Source of the DNA: Pontibacter harenae
GTDB lineage: Bacteria > Bacteroidota > Bacteroidia > Cytophagales > Hymenobacteraceae
Reading direction: 5' to 3'
Assembly (NCBI RefSeq): GCF_020907245.1
Contig: NZ_JAJJWH010000046.1
Span: 1-34,152, forward strand
DNA: 34,152 bases
The notes below the pieces were generated by a model, which saw only the letters and a list, made by a program, of their open reading frames with translations, had not been told where the DNA came from and did no database searches. This document shows positions 7,319 to 15,948 of the stretch, piece after piece. The stretch's first letter is position 1, and each line of letters starts with the position of its first letter. The translations under genes and the position numbers were made by a program.

Positions 7319-8635
7319 ATGATCATTATCGATAAACACTTACAGTCCCGTCAACAAGAAGGCAAACCAGTGCGCGTAGGCATTATAGGCGCTGGCGTGA
7401 TGGCCAAAGGCCTCGTAAATCAAATTATTCGTTACACCCCTGGTATGGAAGTGGCGGCCATTGCTAACCGTACCATCAAGAAAGCCTTAGCTGCCTATGA
7501 ATACACAGGTACAGAAGCTAAAGTATGTAATGATTTAGATGAATTGCAGCAATGCTGGAACAATGGAGGTTTTGCTGTAACCAGCGATCCTGAACTACTT
7601 TGTGTGGCAGACGGAATAGACATCATCGTAGAGATGACAGGCACGATAGAGTATGCGGCTAATGTTGTTATGAAAGCGATAGAGCATAAAAAGCACGTAC
7701 TAAACTTTAACGCTGAGTTGGATGCTACCGTTGGCCCGATGCTGAAAGTGTACGCAGATCAAGCTGGTGTATTGCTGAGCGGAGGTGATGGAGACCAGCC
7801 TGGTGTTATTATGAATTTGTACCGCTTTGTGAAAAGCATCGGCTTAACTCCACTGCTTTGCGGAAATATCAAAGGCCTTCAGGACTATTACCGCAACCCC
7901 ACTACCCAAAAAGGGTTTGCTGCTGTATGGGACATGACACCTGAAATGGTGACTTCTTTTGCAGATGGCACAAAGATATCTTTCGAGCAGGCATGTGTTG
8001 CTAATGCAACAGGCATGGGAGTGGCCAAAAGAGGGATGATCGGTCTGAATTACGATGGCCATGTCGACGACATGACTGGCATGTATGATATTGAAATGCT
8101 GAAGGAAAAGGGTGGCATTGTAGATTATGTGGTTGGTCCAAAGCCAGGCCCAGGGGTGTTTATTTATGCCACCTCCGATGACCCTATGACGCAGAAGTAC
8201 CTTGACTACGGAAAGTTAGGCAAAGGTCCTCTCTACAGTTTCTATACACCTTACCATCTTTGCTACTTCGAGCTTCCGCACTCCATTGCCCGCATAGTAC
8301 TGATGAACGACGTCGTAATGGCACCACTGGCAGGCCCGGTAGTAGAGGTTATAACACAGGCTAAAACCGATCTGAAAGCAGGCAAAAAGCTGGACGGCCT
8401 CGGTGGCTACGACACCTATGGACAGTGCGAGAATGCGCTTACCGTACAACAGGAAAACCTCCTGCCGATTGGTTTGGCTGAGGGTGCTGTATTGAAAAGA
8501 GACATACCCCGTGACCAATGCCTCACTTTCGATGACGTAGAATTAAATGAAGATTCGCTTGTGATGCGCCTTTACAGAGAGCAAACTGCTATGTTTTTTC
8601 CTGAAATGAAGGAAAAAGGAGCAGTGGTTTCTTAG
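7319..8635 (+). CDS. SAF-domain NAD(P)-dependent oxidoreductase (homoserine dehydrogenase-like)
   Basis: A 438-residue protein with an N-terminal Rossmann fold (VGIIGAGVMAKG, residues 20-31; VEMTG at about 104-108) and a middle dehydrogenase-like part (GGDGDQPGV at 155-163, CGNIKG at 181-186, GPKPGPGV at 273-280). A C-terminal SAF-like segment, LAEGAVLKRDIPRDQ, spans about 386-400. The architecture matches the oxidoreductase family that includes the Brucella DXP reductoisomerase-like enzyme DRL. That family is broad, and the neighbours here point to sugar-nucleotide metabolism, not isoprenoids. It is the first gene of a plus-strand cassette, 61 bp ahead of a UXS-like SDR. Substrate unknown; it could reduce or rearrange a keto-sugar product of that SDR. 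Confidence 0.85.
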   Translation: MIIIDKHLQSRQQEGKPVRVGIIGAGVMAKGLVNQIIRYTPGMEVAAIANRTIKKALAAYEYTGTEAKVCNDLDELQQCWNNGGFAVTSDPELLCVADGIDIIVEMTGTIEYAANVVMKAIEHKKHVLNFNAELDATVGPMLKVYADQAGVLLSGGDGDQPGVIMNLYRFVKSIGLTPLLCGNIKGLQDYYRNPTTQKGFAAVWDMTPEMVTSFADGTKISFEQACVANATGMGVAKRGMIGLNYDGHVDDMTGMYDIEMLKEKGGIVDYVVGPKPGPGVFIYATSDDPMTQKYLDYGKLGKGPLYSFYTPYHLCYFELPHSIARIVLMNDVVMAPLAGPVVEVITQAKTDLKAGKKLDGLGGYDTYGQCENALTVQQENLLPIGLAEGAVLKRDIPRDQCLTFDDVELNEDSLVMRLYREQTAMFFPEMKEKGAVVS

Positions 8636-8696
8636 TTGGGCACGCAGAAGCTAATAAATTTTAACAACCTAAAAATAGAATACAGATTGCAACTAT

Positions 8697-9806
8697 ATGA
8701 ATGAAACTATAGAAACTACAGCCTTAAATAGCATTGTGCAGGAGGACATGGCAGCTATTTACGGAGCACTTACAACACAGGAAAAAGAAAAACTTCGGAA
8801 CTCTACCGTACTTATAACTGGCTGCGGAGGCTTTTTGGGCTATTATTTTATGCACTTCTTCTCTACTTTTTCAGAAGAGCTGCAATTAAAACGCGTCATA
8901 GGGCTTGATAACTTCCTGACTGGCACCAAAGATTGGCTTGATACGCTAGTTGAAAGCAATCCAGAAAAAGTTGAGCTTCACAAATTCGATGTCATAAACG
9001 ATACAGTGGCAGACATACCTGGAGCCGAAGATGCTGATCTGGTTATCCATCTAGCTTCTATTGCTTCTCCAACTTTCTACCGTATATACCCAATCGAAAC
9101 GGTAGATGCCAACATCACAGGTTTGCGAAGGCTACTAGATTTTTATGCCAGCAAGCAGTTAAAAGGCTTTTTGTTCTTCTCGAGCAGCGAAATTTATGGC
9201 GATCCCTTCCCTGAATTTATACCTACAAAAGAAGAGTACCGAGGTAACGTTGCTACTATTGGGCCTCGCGCTTGCTACGATGAAGCTAAGCGCTTTGGCG
9301 AGACGCTCTGCTACTTGTTTGCACAGAAACATAACATGCCTATAGGTGTGGCTAGGCCATTCAATAACTATGGGCCTGGTATGAACATAAACGACAAGCG
9401 CCTGCCAGCTGACTTTGCGAAGGCTGTGGTGGAAGGCAGGGATCTGGAAATACTCTCTGATGGCAAGCCTACCCGCACGTTCTGCTACATCTCGGATGCC
9501 ATTACAGGATATCTCAAAGTGATGCTGCACGGTTCTTTTGATGTCTTCAACATTGGCATGGATCAGCCTGAGTTATCGGTGAGGCAATTTGCTGAAATCT
9601 TTAACAGAAAAGGCAAAGAGATATTCGATTATCAGGGCCAGATTACTTTTAAGGAATCTAACGATAAAGAATACCTGACCGACAACCCAAACAGGCGTTG
9701 CCCTGATATAAGCAAAGCCAGAAACATACTTGGTTATGAGCCAAAGGTAAGCGTTGAGGAGGGCATACAGCGCTACTTAGAATTTTTGAACAACCCAAAA
9801 CGATAG
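8697..9806 (+). CDS. UDP-glucuronate decarboxylase / UDP-apiose synthase-like SDR
   Basis: An extended short-chain dehydrogenase of 369 residues, with about 35 extra residues before the Rossmann motif TGCGGFLG (41-48). The catalytic set is present: FFSSSEIYGDP (161-170) and Tyr194/Lys198 in GPRACYDEAKR, close to the GPRSCYDEGKR of UDP-xylose synthases. ASPTFY (123-128) corresponds to the substrate-loop ASPxxY. RCPDISKAR near residue 335 matches the UXS C-terminal motif. Enzymes of this type oxidise and decarboxylate UDP-glucuronate to UDP-4-keto-pentose, UDP-xylose or UDP-apiose. UDP-glucuronate would come from the dehydrogenase encoded 5 bp downstream. Which pentose is made cannot be told; the SAF-domain partner suggests something other than plain UDP-xylose. 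Confidence 0.85.
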   Translation: MNETIETTALNSIVQEDMAAIYGALTTQEKEKLRNSTVLITGCGGFLGYYFMHFFSTFSEELQLKRVIGLDNFLTGTKDWLDTLVESNPEKVELHKFDVINDTVADIPGAEDADLVIHLASIASPTFYRIYPIETVDANITGLRRLLDFYASKQLKGFLFFSSSEIYGDPFPEFIPTKEEYRGNVATIGPRACYDEAKRFGETLCYLFAQKHNMPIGVARPFNNYGPGMNINDKRLPADFAKAVVEGRDLEILSDGKPTRTFCYISDAITGYLKVMLHGSFDVFNIGMDQPELSVRQFAEIFNRKGKEIFDYQGQITFKESNDKEYLTDNPNRRCPDISKARNILGYEPKVSVEEGIQRYLEFLNNPKR

Positions 9807-9811
9807 CTATA

Positions 9812-11113
9812 ATGATAACTGTTTTAGGATTAGGATTTGTGGGGCTGACCACCGCCTTAGGATTTAGTAAAAAGGGCTTTAAAGTTTACGGCATAGACGT
9901 AGATCAAAATAGAATAGAGAAACTTAACAAGGGAGAGGTGCCTTTCTTTGAGCCAAATCTTCCAGAGGCTCTTCAGGAGGAGTTAGGCAACAATTTTATA
10001 CTGGGTACCGATTTATCTGAAGCTGTAAATGACAGCAAGGCGGTAATTATCTGTGTAGGCACCCCAGGAAACGCTGACGGTAGCGCAGATTTAACTTATC
10101 TGCTGCAGGCAGTAAAAGACGTGTTTGAAGTTAGCGATGGCTCTTTCAAAGTAATTGTTACGAAGTCTACTGTTCCGCCTTCTACTGTTTCAGAAAAAGT
10201 AAAGCCTTATGTGCAAGAGCTAAACGCACAATACAATAAATCTATCGGTTTAGCATCTAACCCAGAATTTTTACGAGAGGGGTTTGCCTGGGATGACTTT
10301 ATGAATCCTGATAGAATTGTGATTGGTGTGGAAGACGAGCAGTCCAAGCTAGTGTTGAATGAGTTGTACCAGCCTTTCAAAGCGCCAGTGCATTATGTAA
10401 ACTACAATTCAGCTGAATATATAAAGTATCTTTCAAATACGCTCCTGTCCACGCTCATCAGTTTTTCCAATGAAATGGCGATGATTGCCGATCACATTGG
10501 AGACATTGACGTAGCCAAGGCTTTTAAAATTCTGCACCAGGATAAGCGTTGGAGTGGTTATCCTGCAAAAATGTCGAGTTATGTGTACCCTGGTTGCGGT
10601 TACGGTGGTTATTGCCTCCCTAAAGACACGGCGGCTTTAAACAGTATCGCCAAGGAAAAAGGGTTCGACACCAAAATTCTGTCTGGCAATTTGCAGATAA
10701 ATGAGGAAGTAATGGAGTTTGTTGCGACCAAAGTAGCCAACACCGTTCCTAAGGACAGCACGGTTGGTATACTTGGCCTTGCCTTCAAAAGCGGCTCAGA
10801 CGATGTTCGCCTTTCACCAAGTAAAGCCATCATTGAGAAGCTACTGGACAAGGGATACACTAACATACAAGCTTACGACCCGATGGCTAATGAGGTGTTT
10901 GATGCTACTTACAAAATGCCTCTTACTTATACTGATACACTGGAAAAGCTTGTGGAGCAGGCAGATGTGCTAGTGCTTTTAACAGATTGGCCAGAGTTTA
11001 GGAACAACAGAAGCCTGCTGAACAGTAAGCAATTATTTGACTTCAGGTATGTATTTGTTGACTTACCAACCCAGCCTGAACCTACAACCGCCGAAATGGA
11101 AATGAGTAGTTAA
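9812..11113 (+). CDS. ugd: UDP-glucose 6-dehydrogenase
   Basis: A 433-residue UDP-sugar dehydrogenase, normal length. Motifs are LGLGFVGL (5-12, NAD binding), CVGTP (81-85), TKSTVPPST (118-125), ASNPEFLREG (148-157, catalytic Glu region) and the Lys206 segment KYLSNT. The catalytic Cys268 lies in GCGYGGYCLPKD, a variant of the usual GPGFGGSCFPKD. The third domain has LGLAFKSGSDD and RLSPS. It oxidises UDP-glucose twice to UDP-glucuronate, feeding the decarboxylase-like SDR five bases upstream. A manno- or HexNAc-sugar dehydrogenase is possible but less likely given that neighbour. ATG 9812; a long hairpin follows at 11175-11222. Confidence 0.9.
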   Translation: MITVLGLGFVGLTTALGFSKKGFKVYGIDVDQNRIEKLNKGEVPFFEPNLPEALQEELGNNFILGTDLSEAVNDSKAVIICVGTPGNADGSADLTYLLQAVKDVFEVSDGSFKVIVTKSTVPPSTVSEKVKPYVQELNAQYNKSIGLASNPEFLREGFAWDDFMNPDRIVIGVEDEQSKLVLNELYQPFKAPVHYVNYNSAEYIKYLSNTLLSTLISFSNEMAMIADHIGDIDVAKAFKILHQDKRWSGYPAKMSSYVYPGCGYGGYCLPKDTAALNSIAKEKGFDTKILSGNLQINEEVMEFVATKVANTVPKDSTVGILGLAFKSGSDDVRLSPSKAIIEKLLDKGYTNIQAYDPMANEVFDATYKMPLTYTDTLEKLVEQADVLVLLTDWPEFRNNRSLLNSKQLFDFRYVFVDLPTQPEPTTAEMEMSS

Positions 11114-11174
11114 TGCCTCAACTAGCAGAGACTTCATTGTAGCGTTTAGCTATAAGTATCAACTAAAAGATCAA

Positions 11175-11222
11175 TAAGCCCAACTGCCTGGCCTGTTTTA
11201 ACAGCTAAGGCGGTTGGGCTTA
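11175..11222 (+). terminator. Composite hairpin terminator after ugd
   Basis: Outer arms 11175-11188 and 11209-11222 pair over 14 bp (one G-U), enclosing a small inner hairpin, CTGTT-TT-AACAG. There is no pure T tract after it, so it may act as a weaker, bidirectional or factor-aided terminator. Confidence 0.55.
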
Positions 11223-11434
11223 TCTATGTAATTTCCATAGGCTAAAATATGTAGCCTGCTAATAAGAAGTCTTTTGTTGATACGTTTCTGTAAGCTTAAT
11301 TAAGTGGAAACCAACACCTATTCCAACATTAGAGAAATCTAGTCTTTAAAAGCTTTCCAGAACCTGCCTGCCTGAGATGCTGTACATATAGTGCATTGTA
11401 CAGATAAAAAACAAAAAACTGCTGATCAATCTCC
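11223..11434. promoter_or_regulatory. ggt upstream region with 7-bp inverted repeat
   Basis: CTGTACA (11380-11386) and TGTACAG (11397-11403) form a perfect inverted repeat with a 10-base spacer, centred 43 bp before the ggt start codon. This is a good candidate for a dimeric repressor or activator site. A smaller hairpin (AGGCTA/TAGCCT) lies at 11239-11257. No consensus -7 box is evident. Confidence 0.45.
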
Positions 11435-13174
11435 ATGGAGTTAATGCTTGAAAAAAATAACCTATCTAAGAAAAGACATCTTGAACAAATACTGCCACTG
11501 TTATTCTTTTTACTTTTTGGCACCCTCAGTTGCACCAACAGAGACCTGCACGAAAAAGGATTGGTGACAGATCATGCCATGGTGGTTTCGGCACATCCAT
11601 TAGCTTCGGCTGTTGGAGCAGATATTCTGGAAAAAGGTGGTAACGCTATAGATGCAGCCGTTGCAGTACAGTTTGCTCTGGCTGTGGTATACCCTGATGC
11701 GGGTAACATTGGTGGTGGAGGCTTTCTTGTTTTGCGCCAGCAGGATGGCACTACAGATGCCTTAGATTATAGAGAGGAGGCACCAGGAGCCGCTCACCCT
11801 GCCATGTTCCAGAACGAGAACGGCGAAGTGATAGAGGGTTTAAGTGTAAATGGACATTTAGCTGCTGGTGTACCAGGCACAGTAGATGGCATGGTGCGAG
11901 CGCATGAAAAGTACGGCAGCCTGCCTTGGCAGGAATTGGTGCAACCTGCTATAGATCTGGCCGCTAAAGGCTTTCCGCTAACTGAGAAAGAAGCGAGGAA
12001 GTTTAACCTGTATAGAGGTGATTTTATACGGTACAGCAGCCAAAAACCAAATTTCATCCTTAAAAACCACTGGAAGGAAGGGGACACCCTAAAGTTACAA
12101 GACCTTGCCCTAGCCCTCGAGCGCATCCGCGACAATGGCAGAGCTGGTTTTTACGAAGGTCGAACGGCCGAACTTATAGAGGAAGAAATGAAGCGAGGGG
12201 GCGGTATGATTACGAAAGAGGATTTGGCTTCTTATGAGTCGGTTTGGCGAAAGCCTTTAAAAGGCAACTACAAGAACTATAAAGTTATTTCTATGCCACC
12301 GCCATCAAGCGGCGGCATAGCGCTTTTGCAACTTCTTACAATTACAGAAGATTATCCTGTTGCTGACTGGGGCCTACAAACAGAAAAGACGGCTCATTTG
12401 ATGATTGAAGCAGAAAGACGTGTATATGCTGACCGGGCAGAACATTTGGGAGATCCATCCTTTTATGATGTTCCTGTGGAAGGACTGCTAGACACGGCAT
12501 ATATTAAAAGTCGAATGGCAGATTTTACCTTAGACAAAGCTACCGACAGTGATGCTGTGTCTGCGGGAACACCAGCACCTAACGAAGGACCTAATACCAC
12601 CCACTACTCCATAATTGATGCTGCTGGCAACGCTGTTTCTGTAACAACAACACTCAATAGCAGTTTTGGGGCGAAGGTTTTTGTAGCGGGTGCAGGTTTT
12701 TTGCTGAACAACGAGATGGATGACTTTAGTGCAAAGCCTGGCAATCCTAATATGTATGGTTTGGTAGGAGGGGAGGCCAATGCCATAGAACCAGGTAAAA
12801 GAATGCTTAGCTCTATGACACCATCTATACTTGAAAAAGATGGAAAACTGTTTTTAGTTGTCGGAAGTATGGGCGGCTCCACCATCATCACAACGGTGTA
12901 TCAGATTATTCTGAACATCATAGAACACGGTTTGCCTGCTCAAGGAGCCATCAATGCAGGCAGGTTTCACCATCAGTGGCTGCCAGACTGGGTGCTTTCG
13001 GAGGTAGGTGCTTTGGGTTTCGGTACAGGTTTAAAATTGTGGCTAAACGGTCATAAAATTGCTCCAAAATTGGAGGGGGGTATTGGTAGGGCTGCAGCAA
13101 TTCTAGTTTTGCCAGATGGTAAGTTAGAAGGAGGAGCAGACCCTAGAGGAGATGACGCAGCAGCAGGATTTTAG
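11435..13174 (+). CDS. ggt: Gamma-glutamyltranspeptidase, lipoprotein
   Basis: A 579-residue Ntn-hydrolase made as a precursor that cleaves itself before the catalytic Thr. It hydrolyses glutathione and other gamma-glutamyl compounds or transfers the glutamyl group. Residues 1-33 are a signal peptide with a lipobox-like LSC (Cys33), so the enzyme is probably anchored outside the inner membrane. The nucleophile is Thr388 in NTTHYS. Substrate residues are also present: Arg113 (DYREEAP), Asn408 (TLNSSFG), Asp430 (NEMDDFS), SSMTPS (459-464) and the oxyanion loop GSMGGS (477-482). Both subunits look complete. ATG 11435 is used; ATG 11444 is an alternative. Confidence 0.95.
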   Translation: MELMLEKNNLSKKRHLEQILPLLFFLLFGTLSCTNRDLHEKGLVTDHAMVVSAHPLASAVGADILEKGGNAIDAAVAVQFALAVVYPDAGNIGGGGFLVLRQQDGTTDALDYREEAPGAAHPAMFQNENGEVIEGLSVNGHLAAGVPGTVDGMVRAHEKYGSLPWQELVQPAIDLAAKGFPLTEKEARKFNLYRGDFIRYSSQKPNFILKNHWKEGDTLKLQDLALALERIRDNGRAGFYEGRTAELIEEEMKRGGGMITKEDLASYESVWRKPLKGNYKNYKVISMPPPSSGGIALLQLLTITEDYPVADWGLQTEKTAHLMIEAERRVYADRAEHLGDPSFYDVPVEGLLDTAYIKSRMADFTLDKATDSDAVSAGTPAPNEGPNTTHYSIIDAAGNAVSVTTTLNSSFGAKVFVAGAGFLLNNEMDDFSAKPGNPNMYGLVGGEANAIEPGKRMLSSMTPSILEKDGKLFLVVGSMGGSTIITTVYQIILNIIEHGLPAQGAINAGRFHHQWLPDWVLSEVGALGFGTGLKLWLNGHKIAPKLEGGIGRAAAILVLPDGKLEGGADPRGDDAAAGF

Positions 13175-13281
13175 GCTCTTTGGAATAACTATTCAGCTGA
13201 AGAGAAAATCAATAAGACATGTTGATAGCCTTAAAACATGGATAGCTTCGTTGGTAAAGTGAATAAGCTTTTATCTTTAAG

Positions 13282-13521
13282 ATGAAATTTTATTTTAAAA
13301 TTAAAGGTTACTACATTGGCGTAAAGCCTTACAATATGAAGATGACAGAAGAAGAGTTTGATGATAAGTTTACTGCTACACTGGATGCTTTATTAATAGC
13401 AATGGCTGAGGATTCAGAAATAGACCCGAAGAAGTTCTATAGCATGACTTGCATTCTGGAGAACCTTCGCTTTTTTAGCCCTGTGCTTTATGGAGCTATT
13501 CGTAAACCAGGTAAAGACTAA
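13282..13521 (+). CDS. 79-aa hypothetical protein
   Basis: A small soluble protein with a basic, aromatic N-terminus (KFYFKIKGYYIGVKPY) and then an acidic helical part (MTEEEFDDKFTATLDALLIAMAEDSEIDPKKFYSM). No family recognised. Support comes from a clean ATG, reading-frame quality and a perfect terminator 42 bp after the stop. A weak promoter could be TTG 13222-13224 with TAGCTTCG 13243-13250 (18-bp spacer). Confidence 0.65.
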   Translation: MKFYFKIKGYYIGVKPYNMKMTEEEFDDKFTATLDALLIAMAEDSEIDPKKFYSMTCILENLRFFSPVLYGAIRKPGKD

Positions 13522-13563
13522 GTTGCAGAAGAACAAAGGTATAGCATAAGCATGCGACATACA

Positions 13564-13611
13564 TAAGAGAAAGGGCCGCTTGTTTATTTAAACAAGCGGC
13601 CCTTTCTCTTA
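13564..13611. terminator. 22-bp perfect bidirectional hairpin terminator
   Basis: Arms 13564-13585 and 13590-13611 are perfectly complementary around the loop ATTT. It sits between two convergent genes (79-aa protein and rtcB) and should stop transcription from both sides. Confidence 0.9.
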
Positions 13612-13655
13612 TAGTAGTTGTTAAAACAAGTTGTCTGATAGTTGTAATGATCTTT

Positions 13656-15092
13656 TCAATCCACTTCCATGTACTTTGGATCTCCGTTCATGCGTACAAT
13701 CTTCGGGTGGAAAGTCCCTACAACTTCAACTAAATCCTGTTGGGCGGCCATAACCTGATGAATGTCTTTGTATACCATGGGCGCTTCGTCTAAGTCAGAA
13801 CCAATTACCTCTATGCCTGCTTTCTGAAGGTGCTTTTGTACTTGCGGTTTAGAGAGTGTGTTTTTTGCCTGCGTACGCGACATGACGCGGCCTGCACCGT
13901 GCGAGGCAGAATTGAGAGCTTTTATATCGCCTTTTCCTCGTACTAAAAAACCTGGAGTTGCCATAGAACCAGGTATAATACCTAGCACTCCCTTGCCTGC
14001 TGGCGTAGCACCTTTTCGGTGCACAATCACTTCTCGTCCTTTAGCGTCTTTCTCTTTCCATGCAAAATTGTGGTGGTTTTCTACTGTAGCCATCGGTTGC
14101 TCATACAGCGCCTCCGAGATTCGTTCGTGAATTTGGTGATGGCAGGCTGAAGCGTAGTCGCCTGCGAGGTTCATGGCCAGCCAATATTCTTGGCCTGCCT
14201 CCGTGTCCAGATCGAGCCATGCCAGGTGTTTAGCCTCCTGCGGCAGTCGGCAAGTATCCATGGCTACTTTGGTATAATATCCAGCTATGTTGGCACCCAA
14301 TCCGCGCGAGCCAGAGTGTGAAAGCACAGCCAGATAGCTACCCAGTGGCAAGTTGAACTCGTTATCAGCATCTTGTATCTCTATGGTTCCGAACTCTACA
14401 AAATGGTTGCCGCCGCCTGAGGTGCCAAGTTGTGAATAGGCACGGTCTTTCATTTCACGCACCACAGGAATCTCCGCAAATTCAGGCTTGTCCATAATGT
14501 CATGCCCCATCGGTCTTTTAAAAGTGGCGTTGCCGAAACGTGTGTTATCGGTTAATATTTTCTTCAGCTTTTCGCTGTTCTTTTCTAAGTAGCCTTTGTG
14601 TATGTCGTAGATGCTCATGCTCATGCGGCAGCCAATATCCACACCGACACCGTATGGAATAACAGCGTTTTTTGTAGCCAGCACGCCACCAATAGGAAGC
14701 CCGTATCCTTGGTGGGCATCAGGCATCAGAGCACCAGCTTGTGCAATAGGTAGGCGCATGGCAATTTCCATCTGCTCTCTAGCTCCGTTTTCTATTCCTG
14801 CAGCTCCATAAATGGCGTATTCTGGCTGATTGTCTTTCAAAGCAATTGGTTCGGCCTCTTTGTAAGCTGAAATAGCTTGCGCCAACGGTCCGAGAGTGGA
14901 GTGTAATTGGTACTGCTCAGGAGCAGCGAGTACCTCTTGGCAAAGCTCCAACTGGTGGTTTTTAGCCAACTCTGTATAGTAGGTGTGCATAATGTTCAGC
15001 GCAGTACCTAGTGGTTTGCCTGCGGGAAAACCAATGTTAAGCAAGTGCTGCGCCGTGAGTTTATTTGTAGTTTTCTTCTTGTCTTTTTTCAT
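13656..15092 (-). CDS. rtcB: RtcB family RNA-splicing ligase
   Basis: GTP-dependent, metal-dependent ligase that joins RNA 2',3'-cyclic phosphate ends to 5'-OH ends, used in RNA repair. It has 478 residues. Metal and catalytic motifs are all present: GVGVDIGCRM (Asp152, Cys155), GGGNHF (His230), SHSGSRG (His259), ENHHNF (340-341), HRKGATPAGKG (358-368), GSMATPGF (375-382) and SHGAGR, with His398 as the probable guanylylated residue. No rtcA, rtcR or archease gene lies beside it. The length is near that of E. coli-type RtcB, with an N-terminal helical extension. ATG 15092. Confidence 0.95.
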   Translation of the reverse strand: MKKDKKKTTNKLTAQHLLNIGFPAGKPLGTALNIMHTYYTELAKNHQLELCQEVLAAPEQYQLHSTLGPLAQAISAYKEAEPIALKDNQPEYAIYGAAGIENGAREQMEIAMRLPIAQAGALMPDAHQGYGLPIGGVLATKNAVIPYGVGVDIGCRMSMSIYDIHKGYLEKNSEKLKKILTDNTRFGNATFKRPMGHDIMDKPEFAEIPVVREMKDRAYSQLGTSGGGNHFVEFGTIEIQDADNEFNLPLGSYLAVLSHSGSRGLGANIAGYYTKVAMDTCRLPQEAKHLAWLDLDTEAGQEYWLAMNLAGDYASACHHQIHERISEALYEQPMATVENHHNFAWKEKDAKGREVIVHRKGATPAGKGVLGIIPGSMATPGFLVRGKGDIKALNSASHGAGRVMSRTQAKNTLSKPQVQKHLQKAGIEVIGSDLDEAPMVYKDIHQVMAAQQDLVEVVGTFHPKIVRMNGDPKYMEVD

Positions 15093-15264
15093 AGCCTTTT
15101 GTCTGTGTCAGAACTATAGTTTACGTAGCATTTACAGGTAGTTGGCCAGTAACACAGATTTTTAGTCTGCCAATTTCAGGTTTTTGTGAGGCTTAAAAGC
15201 AAAAAGAAGCTAGCGGAAAAAGATGTGTTCTTAGGGAAAATAAGGATAAGCAGAATTTCATAAT

Positions 15265-15272
15265 TAACTTTG
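15265..15272 (+). promoter_or_regulatory. Putative -7 box for the pseudouridine synthase gene
   Basis: TAACTTTG is a perfect TAnnTTTG match, 27 bases before the TTG start at 15300. No TTTG is found 19 bp upstream, so support is partial. Confidence 0.4.
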
Positions 15273-15299
15273 TGGCATATATTATAAGCATCAAGAGCA

Positions 15300-15908
15300 T
15301 TGCAAGATCAACCAGAAGAGAAGGAGCACAGGCATTTTAAGTTACACAAGCCCTACGGCTACCTCAGCCAGTTTGTGTGTGAGCATAAAAACAAAAAGCT
15401 ACTCGGAGACCTGTATGATTTTCCTGAAGGAACCATGGCTATCGGTCGCCTAGATCAGGACAGCGAAGGCCTGCTACTACTTACCACCGACGGAAAAATG
15501 AGTGAACAGGTCCGTAGGAAAGAGGTAGAGAAAGAATATTATGCTCAGGTAGATGGATTGATAACAGATGAAGCCTTAGACCAACTACAACAAGGCGTAG
15601 AAATAAGTGTGGGGAAGCAGCAGTATAAAACACACCCCTGTAAAGCATTCAGATTAGAAACTGCCCCTGATCTTGCCGCACGGAGCCGCAAGATCAGAGA
15701 CGATCGCCATGGACCTACTAGTTGGGTTTCTATTACTGTAACAGAAGGAAAATTCCGACAGGTGCGCAAAATGACAGCTGCTGTAGGTTTCCCGACTTTA
15801 CGCCTGGTAAGGGTACGTATTGGCGCTACTTTCCTGGGTGCTTTACAACCAGGAGCCGTAGAGGAGGTAGAAGATTTTGCGCTTTCAGTTGAAGGCAGTT
15901 TCCAATGA
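15300..15908 (+). CDS. RluE/RluB-type rRNA pseudouridine synthase
   Basis: A 202-residue RsuA-family enzyme that isomerises uridine in ribosomal RNA. KPYGYLSQF stands at residues 18-26, the catalytic Asp motif GRLDQDSEGLLLLT at about 49-62, KEYYAQV at about 78-84, and EGKFRQVRKM followed by the LRLVRVRIG core near the C-terminus. There is no N-terminal S4 domain, which fits RluE more than RluB or RsuA. The start is TTG at 15300: an in-frame stop lies at 15285-15287 and the next ATG would delete the fold. A -7 box lies at 15265-15272. Exact target nucleotide not certain. Confidence 0.88.
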   Translation: MQDQPEEKEHRHFKLHKPYGYLSQFVCEHKNKKLLGDLYDFPEGTMAIGRLDQDSEGLLLLTTDGKMSEQVRRKEVEKEYYAQVDGLITDEALDQLQQGVEISVGKQQYKTHPCKAFRLETAPDLAARSRKIRDDRHGPTSWVSITVTEGKFRQVRKMTAAVGFPTLRLVRVRIGATFLGALQPGAVEEVEDFALSVEGSFQ

Positions 15909-15918
15909 GCAAACTATC

Positions 15919-15946
15919 TGATAGGCTTTTAGAGTGAAAGCTATCA
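15919..15946. terminator. Weak hairpin between convergent genes
   Basis: TGATAG and CTATCA arms plus an inner CTTT/AAAG stem, with a one-base bulge and loop TAGAGTG, lie between the pseudouridine synthase and tenA stops. No strong T tract is present. Confidence 0.35.
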
Positions 15947-15948
15947 CT

